Source: Anaerorhabdus sp036636695 | Lineage (GTDB): Bacteria > Bacillota_I > Bacilli_A > Erysipelotrichales > Erysipelotrichaceae | Direction: 5' to 3' (one strand) | Length of the DNA: 43,264 bases | Assembly (NCBI RefSeq): GCF_036636695.1 | Contig: NZ_JAVWNW010000014.1 | Shown: piece by piece, positions 32,611 through 41,552 of the stretch | Layout of the letters: every line of letters starts with the position of its first letter | Numbering within the stretch: the stretch's first letter is position 1 | The notes under the pieces: generated by a model | The model's database searches: none | The model's input: the letters and a program-made list of their open reading frames with translations, nothing else | What the model was told of the DNA's origin: nothing | Made by a program: the position numbers and the translations under genes

Positions 32611-33534
32611 ATGTCATCAATTGCGTATGTTACAGATAAACATATGATTGAATTTCATCGTCTTAATGGAAATCAAACGATGAATTTTTGGCGTCCAAGT
32701 TCTCAAAAAAAATTCGTAGATTTTTTTGAAGGTGATTTACTCTTCTTTCTAGCTAAAGGTAGTGAGCGTGGAAGGAAAAGAGAAAAAGGAATTGTGGGTT
32801 ATGGTAAATTCAAAAAATCATATACATGTTCATTCAAACAAATGTGGAAAGAATATGGAACATTGAATGGGTTTGCTACACAGGATGAATTGTATGATGC
32901 AATCATAAAAGTATCGAAAGATAAAAAAATGCCAAAACAAATGAATTGTCTTTTTCTTGAAGAAGTTGTTTTCTTTCAATCACCAATCTATCTAAGTGAA
33001 GTTGGTGTGCAAATTTCAAATAAGATTGAAAGCTTTATTTACCTTGATAAAGAAGATCCACAAGCAACATCAAAACTCTTAAATAAAGCAAAAGAGAGTG
33101 GTATTGATATGTGGATGGCAGCATTAAATAACACAAGTGAAAATGAAGAGACATTAGAAGAAGATGAAATAAAACATCAATTTTCATTAGTCTATCAAAA
33201 AATAAATGATGATTTTTATACCGATACAGAATTGAAAAAAGCGAAGAAACTTGCAAAAATAAAATGTGAAAACTCTTCTTTTGAATTAATCAAAGGAAGT
33301 AAAACAGATTGTATCCAATATAAAGAAAATAGTATAACAATCGCAATACCATTTATTTATAAGCCAAAAGAATTAAATCGTAAGTTGCAATTTCTATTAG
33401 GACATATCGTAAGTTATCAAATGCGTATTAAAACGATGAGTGATTATAATTTTAATCTTCATTTTGAAATATTAAGCGAACAAGATTTACCAGAAGATGT
33501 TGTAGAACTAATAGAAGCAATAAATCAAAAATGA
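32611..33534 (+). CDS. Conserved protein of unknown function
   Basis: The 307-residue soluble protein follows fhs by 19 bp, with AAAGGAGA before the ATG. The N-terminal 120 residues (FFEGDLLFFLAKG...GIVGYGKF) look like an EVE/PUA-type small-molecule or nucleic-acid binding fold, at low confidence. The rest is Lys/Glu-rich without a family I know. It is followed by a terminator, so it may be the last gene of the dnaX-ebfC-recR-fhs transcript. Confidence 0.7.
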   Translation: MSSIAYVTDKHMIEFHRLNGNQTMNFWRPSSQKKFVDFFEGDLLFFLAKGSERGRKREKGIVGYGKFKKSYTCSFKQMWKEYGTLNGFATQDELYDAIIKVSKDKKMPKQMNCLFLEEVVFFQSPIYLSEVGVQISNKIESFIYLDKEDPQATSKLLNKAKESGIDMWMAALNNTSENEETLEEDEIKHQFSLVYQKINDDFYTDTELKKAKKLAKIKCENSSFELIKGSKTDCIQYKENSITIAIPFIYKPKELNRKLQFLLGHIVSYQMRIKTMSDYNFNLHFEILSEQDLPEDVVELIEAINQK

Positions 33535-33538
33535 AAAT

Positions 33539-33574
33539 AATCAGGGATTGAATCGAAAATCTCTGATTTTTTTT
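33539..33574 (+). terminator. Terminator after the fhs-linked orphan gene
   Basis: AATCAGGGATT (33539-33549) pairs with AATCTCTGATT (33558-33568) with one G-U pair, then T8. Confidence 0.9.
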
Positions 33575-33639
33575 GTAAAAATAGCCTATAAAAATCTAGT
33601 TTAAGTTAAGAAACTCACAAAGAAAGTAGAGATAAAATA

Positions 33640-33648
33640 TGATATGAT
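33640..33648 (+). promoter_or_regulatory. Extended -10 promoter of mnmG
   Basis: TGATATGAT lies about 28 bp before the mnmG start. Confidence 0.5.
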
Positions 33649-33675
33649 TAAAGCGATTTAGAAAGGTAGGAAATT

Positions 33676-35562
33676 ATGAATACTGCCAAAAAATTTGATA
33701 TTATCGTAGTTGGTGCTGGACATGCTGGTGTAGAAGCAGCACTTGTATCAGCGCGTTGTAATAAAAAAACTGCATTAGTTACACTAAGTATAGAGAATAT
33801 CGCTAAGATGCCTTGTAATCCTTCGGTAGGAGGACCTGCGAAAGGAATCGTTGTTAGAGAAATAGATGCACTAGGTGGGCAAATGGGAATTACTGCTGAT
33901 AAAACAGCACTTCAATTTAAAATGCTTAATACTACCAAGGGACCAGGAGTACAATCACTACGTGTTCAATCTGATAAAATAGAATATTCAAAAATGATGC
34001 AGGAGATATGTCTTCAACAAGAAAATTTAACAGTGATTGAAGGACAAGTGAAATGCTGTAATTTTGATAAGAATAAGGTAACAGGAATCACGATGATGGA
34101 TGACGAAATCATATCCAGTGAAATAGTTATTCTGACTACTGGAACATACATGTCAAGCCTAGTCATGGTATCAAGTACCGTAACTGAAAGTGGTCCAGAT
34201 TCTGAACCAACCACACATAATTTATCACAATCACTACGTGATGCGGGATTAGAAACGTTTCGTTTAAAAACAGGAACTCCACCGCGAGTTCTTACAAATA
34301 CAATCGATTTTTCAAAAGCAGAGCTTCAACCAGGTACAGATGCATTCGTTGCCTTTAGTACAACAACAAAAGAAATATTACCTTTTAATGAACAAGTGGT
34401 TTGTTACTTAACCTATACTGCCCCTGAAACCCATCGCTTAATTCATGAAAACTTGAATAAGTCGAGTATGTACTCAGGTGTTGTTAAAGGAGTTGGACCT
34501 CGTTATTGTCCTTCAATCGAAGATAAATTAGTTCGTTTTTCCGATAAGGAAAGACATCAATTATTTTTAGAACCTGAGTCACGTTCACTTGATACAACAT
34601 ATGTACAAGGATTCTCAACATCATTACCTTATGATATTCAAGAAAAAATGGTTCATTCTTTACCAGGACTAGAAAATGCAGTGATAGACAAATATGCATA
34701 TGCAATTGAATATGATGCAGTAGACCCATTGCAACTAAAACCATCATTGGAGACAATGAAAATCGAAAACCTATTCACGGCTGGACAAATTAATGGAACA
34801 TCAGGATATGAAGAAGCAGCTGGGCAAGGACTCATGGCAGGAATCAATGCTGTCTTAAAATTAGATAAAAAAGATCCACTAGTCTTAGGACGTGATGAAG
34901 CATATATTGGAGTCATGATTGATGATTTAGTAACCAAGGGAACAAAAGAGCCATATCGTCTACTAACATCACGTGCTGAATTTAGATTGCTTTTACGTCA
35001 TGATAATGCCGACCAAAGACTAATGAAAAAAGGGTATGAAATTGGTACCATTTCAGAAGAAAGATATACCGAGTTTTTAAGTAAAATGAGCCACATTCAA
35101 AAAGTAAAAGAACAATTATTGGATGTTCGATTCACCCCTAAAGATGAGATTAACAACTATTTAAATGAACTTGGATATGACCGATTAACAGAAGGAATTA
35201 CAGGATACGATTTATTAAAACGTCCCAATGTTGAATGCCGAATTTTACTACAAGCTTTAGGTATTGAAGAAAGTGATGAAGTAGCCAAACAAGTTGAAAT
35301 AGAAGTTAAATATGAAGGATATATAAACAAAGCTAAGAAAGAAGCAACACGTTTAAATCAAATGGAAAAGGTTTTCTTGCCAGAAGATATAAACTATTTG
35401 GAAATTGATAATCTTTCACTAGAAGGAAAACAAAAACTAGATAAAATTCGTCCTCGAACAATGGGACAAGCATCAAGAATATCTGGAGTTAATCCTGCAG
35501 ATATTGCGGTACTCGCAATTACTTTAGAACAAAGAAGAAGGAAAAGAGGAACGGAAGAATGA
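33676..35562 (+). CDS. mnmG: tRNA uridine-5-carboxymethylaminomethyl modification enzyme MnmG
   Basis: The 628-residue FAD protein works with MnmE to modify U34 of several tRNAs. It has the dinucleotide-binding VVGAGHAGVEAAL at the N-terminus, CNPSVGGPAKG, RVQSDK, and ending QASRISGVNPADIAVL, all MnmG features. Length is normal. mnmE is not next to it here. AAAGGTAGG precedes the start. The next gene overlaps its stop by ATGA, so the orphan is co-translated with it. Confidence 0.97.
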   Translation: MNTAKKFDIIVVGAGHAGVEAALVSARCNKKTALVTLSIENIAKMPCNPSVGGPAKGIVVREIDALGGQMGITADKTALQFKMLNTTKGPGVQSLRVQSDKIEYSKMMQEICLQQENLTVIEGQVKCCNFDKNKVTGITMMDDEIISSEIVILTTGTYMSSLVMVSSTVTESGPDSEPTTHNLSQSLRDAGLETFRLKTGTPPRVLTNTIDFSKAELQPGTDAFVAFSTTTKEILPFNEQVVCYLTYTAPETHRLIHENLNKSSMYSGVVKGVGPRYCPSIEDKLVRFSDKERHQLFLEPESRSLDTTYVQGFSTSLPYDIQEKMVHSLPGLENAVIDKYAYAIEYDAVDPLQLKPSLETMKIENLFTAGQINGTSGYEEAAGQGLMAGINAVLKLDKKDPLVLGRDEAYIGVMIDDLVTKGTKEPYRLLTSRAEFRLLLRHDNADQRLMKKGYEIGTISEERYTEFLSKMSHIQKVKEQLLDVRFTPKDEINNYLNELGYDRLTEGITGYDLLKRPNVECRILLQALGIEESDEVAKQVEIEVKYEGYINKAKKEATRLNQMEKVFLPEDINYLEIDNLSLEGKQKLDKIRPRTMGQASRISGVNPADIAVLAITLEQRRRKRGTEE

Positions 35563-36191
35563 AAATGAATGAAGTAATTAACAACGTAGAAATTTTTGGA
35601 ATTGAAAGTGCTGTTAGAGGAAGTAAATATCCAATGGCAACAGATACAAATGCAGTAACTGGGGAAGTTACACCGACAACTTATAAACTTGCGACAAGTC
35701 GTGTAGGAGAAGGTCATGATAATTTTCTTAATGGAATAATTGTGCAATTCGATTTAACATTTACAAATAAAGTGTGGGTTGAATTGGAACGTTATCATTT
35801 CATTGATTTTATTAGCAGTCAATCTACAATGCATCGTATCTGCCGATTTGATATGGATAATGCATTCATCGAATATGTTGATCCACGTATGATTGAAATC
35901 ATGAAGGAAAAGACAAAAGCATATAATGAATTACAAGAAGAAATTAAACGTCTTCAAGCTGAAGGTGCTGATGTTAAAGAACTTAATGAAAAAGCAAAGA
36001 AAATGTATTTAGAAGTTTTATATTCTAATCCAGCTGGCTTTAAAATAACTGCACGTATGACGACAAACTATCGTCAATTAAAGACCATCTATTTACAAAG
36101 AAGAACACATCGACTTCCTGAATGGCATGCATTCTGTGACTGGGTTGAAACATTACCATACAGTGAATTTATCTTACCGAAAAAAGATTAA
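35559..36191 (+). CDS. Conserved protein, possibly ThyX-like fold
   Basis: The 210-residue protein overlaps the mnmG stop by ATGA (a second ATG is at 35565). The C-terminal part NYRQLKTIYLQRRTHRLPEW, with FSSQSTMHRI-like ISSQSTMHRI earlier, recalls flavin-dependent thymidylate synthase (ThyX), but the core RHRxxS motif is not clear. I leave the function open. Its tie to mnmG by overlap may hint at a tRNA or nucleotide role. A terminator follows. Confidence 0.65.
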   Translation: MKMNEVINNVEIFGIESAVRGSKYPMATDTNAVTGEVTPTTYKLATSRVGEGHDNFLNGIIVQFDLTFTNKVWVELERYHFIDFISSQSTMHRICRFDMDNAFIEYVDPRMIEIMKEKTKAYNELQEEIKRLQAEGADVKELNEKAKKMYLEVLYSNPAGFKITARMTTNYRQLKTIYLQRRTHRLPEWHAFCDWVETLPYSEFILPKKD

Positions 36192-36197
36192 TCATAT

Positions 36198-36224
36198 AAA
36201 CTGTCTTATACCAAGACAGTTTTA
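36198..36224 (+). terminator. Terminator of the mnmG operon
   Basis: A perfect 10-bp stem AAACTGTCTT/AAGACAGTTT (36198-36207, 36213-36222) with a 5-nt loop, then a short T-rich run. Confidence 0.8.
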
Positions 36225-36270
36225 ATTTGATTGCATAAAATGATAAAATATAACAAATGAAGGTGATAAG

Positions 36271-36900
36271 ATGAAAATTTTATACGGTACCCATAATAAA
36301 GCAAAACTAAACGCGATGCGTGAGTGTTTGGAAGAAATTTTAAACATTGAACTAGTTGGATTACAAGATTTGCATTTGCCCATACCAAATATTGAAGAGA
36401 GTGGATCTAATCCATTAGAAAATGCAATAATCAAGGCCAAGCAGTTTTATAATGAATTTAAAATGCCAGTGTTTTCTTGTGACTCAGGTTTATATTTTGA
36501 AGGAGTAGAAGATGACCTTCAACCAGGAACATATGTAAGAAGAGTAAATGGTAAAGAACTCAGTGATGAAGAAATGATAACGTACTACAGTAATCTTGCA
36601 TCAAAGTATGAAAATGGATTAATAGCTAGATATCAAAATGCGATATGTTTAATCATGGATGATAATCATAGTTATACAAGTATGGATGATACATTGAGTG
36701 CTGGATCATTTCGTATTATTTCAAAACCACATGGTAAAAAAGTAGAAGGATTTCCATTAGATTCTATATCGGTTGATTTAAAAACAAATACGTATTTTTT
36801 TGATTTAAAGGATAAAACAATTGATAAATCATTAATCAATGAAGGATTTAGAAATTTCTTTATCAATGCATTAAAAGAAAATGGGGAGAAAAATGATTAA
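36271..36900 (+). CDS. HAM1/RdgB-like NTP pyrophosphatase, divergent
   Basis: The 209-residue protein begins with the substrate motif GTHNKAKL and has SGSNPLENAIIKA and CDSGLYFEGV, as in enzymes that remove ITP and XTP from the nucleotide pool. The usual GFGYDP segment is missing: the region reads KVEGFPLDS. It is therefore a divergent family member whose substrate may differ. AAGGTGATAAG precedes the ATG. The GHL10 lipoprotein gene starts inside its last codons. Confidence 0.8.
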   Translation: MKILYGTHNKAKLNAMRECLEEILNIELVGLQDLHLPIPNIEESGSNPLENAIIKAKQFYNEFKMPVFSCDSGLYFEGVEDDLQPGTYVRRVNGKELSDEEMITYYSNLASKYENGLIARYQNAICLIMDDNHSYTSMDDTLSAGSFRIISKPHGKKVEGFPLDSISVDLKTNTYFFDLKDKTIDKSLINEGFRNFFINALKENGEKND

Positions 36901-38032
36901 GAAAATATTGAAACTAGTCATCTGTTTAGGACTACTAGCATCATGCACAAGTAAAAAAGAACCAGTATATATTCCATTACCCGAAGAAGTAAAGGCAATG
37001 TGGTTTTCTTATGTAGACTATGAAACATTTCTGAAAGATACTCCGAAAGATCAAATTAAAGAAGAGATTGAAAAGATCATTGAAAATTGTGAAAATATAG
37101 GAATCAATACTATTTTTGTCCATGCTGTTGCGTTTACAGATGCATTCTATGATTCAAACATATACCCAAAATCAAATAAAGTTAATCAAAAAGACATAGA
37201 TTATCTGGAAATATTTATTGAAGAAGCCCATAAAAAAAATATGCACGTAGAAGCTTGGATAAATCCAATGCGTTCAGTTACAGTAGAAGAAGCGGCTTTA
37301 TGGGAAGAGGACTTTATTCTAAAAAAATGGGTTAATGAAGCTAATGACAATATCTATAATTTTGAAGGTCGTTATTATTTAAATATTGCGACAGAAGAAA
37401 ATCAAAAGTTAATAATAAGTGTTATTGAAGAGATAATAGAGAACTATGATGTTGATGGAATCCATATGGATGATTACTTCTATCCTGCAAAGATAGATGA
37501 TGGTTTTGATGATAACCAGTTTGCAGGAAGTTCATTCAATTCAATAAGTGACTTTAGAAAATATCAGGTCAATGAACTTGTCGAAAAAATATATGATGTA
37601 GTTCATGAAAATGATCTCGTATTTGGAATTAGCCCTTCGGGTAATATAGAGTATTCAAGAGATGTGATTTATGGTGATACGGAAGCTTGGGTAAACAAAG
37701 GAATAGTTGACTATGTAGTACCACAAATTTACTGGGGATATACAAATAAAACAAAGCCATTTGAACCTACTTTACAAGAATGGCAATTACTGATGGGGAA
37801 TACAGATACAAAACTAATCATAGGATTAGCAGCTTATAAAGTTGGAATAATGAGTAAAGATAGCGATAATGAGGAATGGATGAAGGATGATAAAATCCTT
37901 TCTAAACAAATAGAAACGAGTAAAACAGTCAAAAACTATAGTGGTTATGCACTTTTTTCATATCATTCTCTTTTTGGTGAAAATAATGAAAATAGCAAGA
38001 GAAATAAAGAAAATTTAAGTCAAAATGAATAA
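36893..38032 (+). CDS. GHL10-type glycoside hydrolase-like lipoprotein
   Basis: The product is 379 residues from ATG 36893; the longer start at 36881 is rejected because GGGGAG lies inside it. A signal ends in lipobox LASC with Cys18 lipidated, so the protein is on the cell surface. The body matches the glycosyl-hydrolase-like 10 family, a TIM barrel: VKAMWFSYVDY, INTIFVHAVAF, VEAWINPMR, VDGIHMDDYFYP, FGISPSGN and VPQIYWGY. Related proteins act on cell-wall or surface glycans. It may supply sugars for the amino-sugar genes, but that link is speculative. Confidence 0.88.
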   Translation: MIKKILKLVICLGLLASCTSKKEPVYIPLPEEVKAMWFSYVDYETFLKDTPKDQIKEEIEKIIENCENIGINTIFVHAVAFTDAFYDSNIYPKSNKVNQKDIDYLEIFIEEAHKKNMHVEAWINPMRSVTVEEAALWEEDFILKKWVNEANDNIYNFEGRYYLNIATEENQKLIISVIEEIIENYDVDGIHMDDYFYPAKIDDGFDDNQFAGSSFNSISDFRKYQVNELVEKIYDVVHENDLVFGISPSGNIEYSRDVIYGDTEAWVNKGIVDYVVPQIYWGYTNKTKPFEPTLQEWQLLMGNTDTKLIIGLAAYKVGIMSKDSDNEEWMKDDKILSKQIETSKTVKNYSGYALFSYHSLFGENNENSKRNKENLSQNE

Positions 38033-38096
38033 AACTATCAAGATAAAGTGAATTGGAAATAATTGGGAAATAATGATAGTGAATAGGGTGGAATTT

Positions 38097-38105
38097 TGAT
38101 ATAAT
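38097..38105 (+). promoter_or_regulatory. Extended -10 promoter of rsmG-noc-parA-parB
   Basis: TGATATAAT lies 20 bp before the rsmG start. No clear -35 is present. Confidence 0.6.
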
Positions 38106-38124
38106 AATGTAGCGGAGGAGCTCT

Positions 38125-38823
38125 ATGAAATTAGAAGAATTTATCGAAAATTGTGAAAAACAAGGGCTTCATCTTAATGAGCATCAAATTAAGCAGTTTT
38201 GTGATTATGCGGCATTGCTTAAAGAATGGAATGAAAAGATGAATCTTACTGCAATTGTGGAATTTGAAGAAGTACTCGATAAACACTTCTATGATTCACT
38301 ATTGCCGGCATTTACAAATCAAATACAAGGACATTTATGTGATGTGGGATCTGGCGCTGGATTTCCATCTATACCTTTAAAGATAGCGTATCCAGATTTA
38401 GCGATTACAATCCTAGAACCACTTGGAAAAAGAGTGAAATTTTTAGAAGAAGTAAAAAATCAACTACACCTTGCGAATGTCAACTGCGTTAACGAACGTG
38501 CAGAAGATTATGCAAGTAAACATCGTGAATCATTTGATATTGTTACTGCAAGAGCGGTAGCAAATTTAAATATCTTATCGGAATTATGCATTCCCTTAGT
38601 TAAAAAAGATGGTTATTTTTTAGCGATGAAAGGCGCAAATGGAGTACAAGAAAGTGAAGATGCGAAACAAGCAATAAGTACACTTGGATGTGTTTTAGAG
38701 AGAACAGAGACAAGAACACTTAATGATGGATCAAGTCGAATCAATCTTGTTTACAAGAAAATAAAAGCTACTCCAGTGGGCTATCCACGAATGTTTGCGA
38801 AAATTAAAAAGAATCCGTTATAA
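38125..38823 (+). CDS. rsmG: 16S rRNA 7-methylguanosine methyltransferase
   Basis: RsmG (GidB) methylates G527 of 16S rRNA using SAM. The 232-residue protein has the N-terminal WNEKMNLTAI segment, the SAM loop CDVGSGAGFPSIPLKIAYP and TARAVANLN. GCGGAGGAG precedes the start. It opens the rsmG-noc-parA-parB operon, in the same order as B. subtilis gidB-noc-soj-spo0J, which marks the origin region. Confidence 0.96.
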   Translation: MKLEEFIENCEKQGLHLNEHQIKQFCDYAALLKEWNEKMNLTAIVEFEEVLDKHFYDSLLPAFTNQIQGHLCDVGSGAGFPSIPLKIAYPDLAITILEPLGKRVKFLEEVKNQLHLANVNCVNERAEDYASKHRESFDIVTARAVANLNILSELCIPLVKKDGYFLAMKGANGVQESEDAKQAISTLGCVLERTETRTLNDGSSRINLVYKKIKATPVGYPRMFAKIKKNPL

Positions 38824-38833
38824 AGGAGAATTT

Positions 38834-39598
38834 ATGGAATTAGTAATTACAATTGATATTAATAAAATACAACCCAATCGTTACCAACCTAGATTAGAAT
38901 TTGATCAAAAAGCATTAGAAGAACTAGCAGAATCTATTAGAGAAAATGGCTTAATACAACCAATCACAGTAAGAGAAAATGGTGATGGTTATGAAATAAT
39001 AGCAGGTGAAAGAAGATTTCGTGCTTGCAAACTTGTAGGCTTTAAAGAAATACCATGCAATATCATGACTCCAACTGAAGAGCAAGCTGCTCAAATTGCA
39101 TTAGTAGAAAATGTTCAACGTGAAAATTTAACAGCAATTGAAGAAGCAAGGGCTTACGTTCAAATCATGAGACAAGCATCATTAACACAAGAGCAGGTAG
39201 CGAAGAAAATTGGAAAAACGCAATCAACAGTTGCGAATAAAATCCGATTATTGAACTTACCAGATGAAATTAAAGAAGGGATTCTTCAAAGAAAAATAAC
39301 AGAAAGACATGCGAGAGCATTGTTAAGTCTTGAAGGAGACAAACAAATTGAGGCATATCATACAATTGTTGATAAACAATTCAATGTGCGACAAGCAGAA
39401 GGGTTTATTGAAGAAATGAATAGTGATAAACCTAAAAAGAAGAAACAAAATACCAAAGGATTTACACGTAATATTCAAATAGGAATAAATAGCGTAAATC
39501 AATGTGTAACAATGATAAAGAAAACAGGAATTGATGTTAGCATGGAAGTTAATGAAACATCAGATGAAGTTTGTGTAGTACTCAAATTTCCTAAATAG
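38834..39598 (+). CDS. noc: Nucleoid occlusion protein Noc, ParB family
   Basis: The 254-residue protein is a ParB paralog with the CTP-binding GERRFRAC box (residues 58-65) and a helix-turn-helix. At the four positions known to switch specificity it has Gln130, Lys136, Asn141 and Arg158. Noc has Gln, Lys, Lys and Arg there, ParB has Arg, Thr, Ala and Gly, so three of four match Noc. ATG 38834 with AAAGGAGA is chosen; a longer frame from 38795 lies inside rsmG. It should block division over the nucleoid. No Noc binding site was seen in the window. Confidence 0.88.
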   Translation: MELVITIDINKIQPNRYQPRLEFDQKALEELAESIRENGLIQPITVRENGDGYEIIAGERRFRACKLVGFKEIPCNIMTPTEEQAAQIALVENVQRENLTAIEEARAYVQIMRQASLTQEQVAKKIGKTQSTVANKIRLLNLPDEIKEGILQRKITERHARALLSLEGDKQIEAYHTIVDKQFNVRQAEGFIEEMNSDKPKKKKQNTKGFTRNIQIGINSVNQCVTMIKKTGIDVSMEVNETSDEVCVVLKFPK

Positions 39599-39613
39599 CA
39601 AGGATGGTGTCTT

Positions 39614-40396
39614 ATGGGGAAAATAATAGCGATTGCGAATCAAAAAGGTGGCGTTGGTAAAACAACAACAAGTATTAATTTATCAGCAGGTTTGGCATAT
39701 CTTGGAAAGAAAGTTTTACTTGTGGATTTTGACCCTCAAGGGAATTCTTCACAAGGTATTGGTGCGAATAAACAAAAACATAAAGCAACAGTATATGATG
39801 TTTTAATGGGTGAAACACTTGCCAAAGATGCGATGGTTCAGTTAAAAGTTCCACCACTTTCAGTAATACCTGCCAACATTAATTTGGCTGGGGCTGATTT
39901 AGAAATGGCAGAATTTAAAGTGGGAAGAGAAAAAATGTTGAGAAATAAACTTGTAGACATCAAAGATGACTATGATTTTATCATTATTGATTGCCCACCA
40001 TCACTTGGTTTATTAAATACAAATGCTTTAACAGCAGCTGATTCAGTGATTATCCCAGTGCAATGTGAGTATTATGCACTTGAAGGTTTAACGCAATTAT
40101 TGAGTACAATTCGACTAGTGCAACGTTTATTTAATCCAACATTAGCGATTGAAGGTGTACTACTAACAATGTTTGATGCTCGTACTAAACTATCTGTTGA
40201 AGTTCAACAAGAAGTACGTAAATACTTCAAAGAACGCGTTTATAAGAGTTTTATTCCACGTAACATTAAATTATCAGAAGCACCTAGCCGTGAACAAACA
40301 ATCTTTGAATATGAAGTCCGCTCAGAAGGTGCAAAAGCATATGCTTCTTTAGCTAAAGAAGTGATAAACATTGCAGCGAAGGAGGCTAAAGGATGA
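39614..40396 (+). CDS. parA: Chromosome partition ATPase ParA (Soj)
   Basis: The 260-residue deviant Walker ATPase has KGGVGKTTTS (residues 11-20), VDFDPQGNSSQG and IIDCPPSLGLL. It binds DNA with ATP and, with ParB, drives origin segregation and influences DnaA. CAAGGATGGTG precedes the ATG. Its stop overlaps the parB start (ATGA). Confidence 0.97.
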   Translation: MGKIIAIANQKGGVGKTTTSINLSAGLAYLGKKVLLVDFDPQGNSSQGIGANKQKHKATVYDVLMGETLAKDAMVQLKVPPLSVIPANINLAGADLEMAEFKVGREKMLRNKLVDIKDDYDFIIIDCPPSLGLLNTNALTAADSVIIPVQCEYYALEGLTQLLSTIRLVQRLFNPTLAIEGVLLTMFDARTKLSVEVQQEVRKYFKERVYKSFIPRNIKLSEAPSREQTIFEYEVRSEGAKAYASLAKEVINIAAKEAKG

Positions 40397-41331
40397 GTAA
40401 AGAAAAGAAGAAAGCGTTGGGTAGAGGATTAGGTGATATCACAAGTGGTATCGATAGTCCTGAAGATGCAAGAAGTCTTACTGCCTTATTTGGAAGTGAA
40501 GTCTTAACAGCAATTGAAGATATTCAACAAGGAAAAATCGATCCCGGTGTAAAAACAGCGGAAATTAAGATATCAGATATTCGCCCAAATCCATATCAAC
40601 CACGTAAAGTGTTTGATGAAGTTGCACTAAAAGATTTGGCTGAATCTATTAAAGAACATGGAGTCTTTACACCAATTCTTATTCGTAAGAGTATGCAAGG
40701 ATATGAAATCATTGCAGGTGAAAGAAGATGGCGTGCAAGTAAATTAGCAAATAAACAAACAATTCCAGCGATTGTGATGGATTTTACCGAAACACAAATG
40801 ATGGAAATCTCCATTCTAGAAAATGTTCAACGTGAAGACTTGAATCCACTAGAAGAAGCAAGTGCTTATCAACATCTTGCGGAAAGATTAAATTATACAC
40901 AAGAAGTATTGGCGCAACGTGTAGGAAAGTCTCGTGTCTATGTAGCGAATATTATGCGTTTGTTGAAACTGCCTGCACCTGTACAAAAAATGTTAACAGA
41001 CAAAAAGTTAACAATGGGACATGTTCGTCCATTAGTAACAGTTGAAGATGAAGATCTAGCAGTTGAACTTGCGAATAAGATAGTGAAAGAAGGATTATCA
41101 GTCCGTAATGTTGAAGTTTTGGTAAAAGATATTACAGAGGGTAAAGAATCACACAAAACAAATGTAAAACCTTTAAAAGAAAAAGATCCAAACCTTGTTT
41201 ATGTAGAAAATTTAATGGAATTAAAACTTCAAACTAGAGTAGCGGTTGATAAAGGTGAAATTAAAATAAAATATACAAGCACTGATGATTTAAATCGTAT
41301 ATTAGAATTATTGGGATGTATTGAGGAGTAA
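40393..41331 (+). CDS. parB: Chromosome partition protein ParB (Spo0J)
   Basis: The 312-residue CTP-dependent clamp protein binds parS and spreads along DNA. It has the ALGRGLGDI N-terminus that stimulates ParA, the GERRWRAS box (residues 109-116), HTH GKSRVYVAN and a dimerising C-terminus. At the specificity sites it has Arg181, Ile187, Lys192 and Gly209; Arg and Gly are the ParB type. Its two targets in this window are the parS sites at 3541 and 5037. No parS lies inside the gene, unlike B. subtilis. It is coupled to parA. Confidence 0.97.
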   Translation: MSKEKKKALGRGLGDITSGIDSPEDARSLTALFGSEVLTAIEDIQQGKIDPGVKTAEIKISDIRPNPYQPRKVFDEVALKDLAESIKEHGVFTPILIRKSMQGYEIIAGERRWRASKLANKQTIPAIVMDFTETQMMEISILENVQREDLNPLEEASAYQHLAERLNYTQEVLAQRVGKSRVYVANIMRLLKLPAPVQKMLTDKKLTMGHVRPLVTVEDEDLAVELANKIVKEGLSVRNVEVLVKDITEGKESHKTNVKPLKEKDPNLVYVENLMELKLQTRVAVDKGEIKIKYTSTDDLNRILELLGCIEE

Positions 41332-41353
41332 GTTGTAAAAGACTTACTTTTTT
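41327..41353 (+). terminator. Terminator of parB
   Basis: AGTAAGT (41327-41333) pairs with ACTTACT (41342-41348), followed by T-run. It overlaps the stop codon. Confidence 0.8.
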
Positions 41354-41497
41354 AATTGATATAGTAATTAGTAGTTGTCTAAAACGATATATCATACTGA
41401 TTAGAAATACAGTATAAAGATTATATAAATATTGTACTAACTTTCATAAATATGTAAAAAATAATTACCTAGTGAGACAAATTACTTGTGGTAATTG

Positions 41498-41506
41498 TGT
41501 TATAAT
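41498..41506 (+). promoter_or_regulatory. Extended -10 promoter of degV
   Basis: TGTTATAAT lies 46 bp before the degV start. Confidence 0.5.
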
Positions 41507-41552
41507 CCATATAAGAAACTTTTTAGTAATTATAACTAGATAGAGGTGAAAG

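Noticed and set aside
38795..38833. Longer start for noc
   Set aside because: The extra 13 codons lie inside rsmG and the ribosome site AAAGGAGA is just before ATG 38834.
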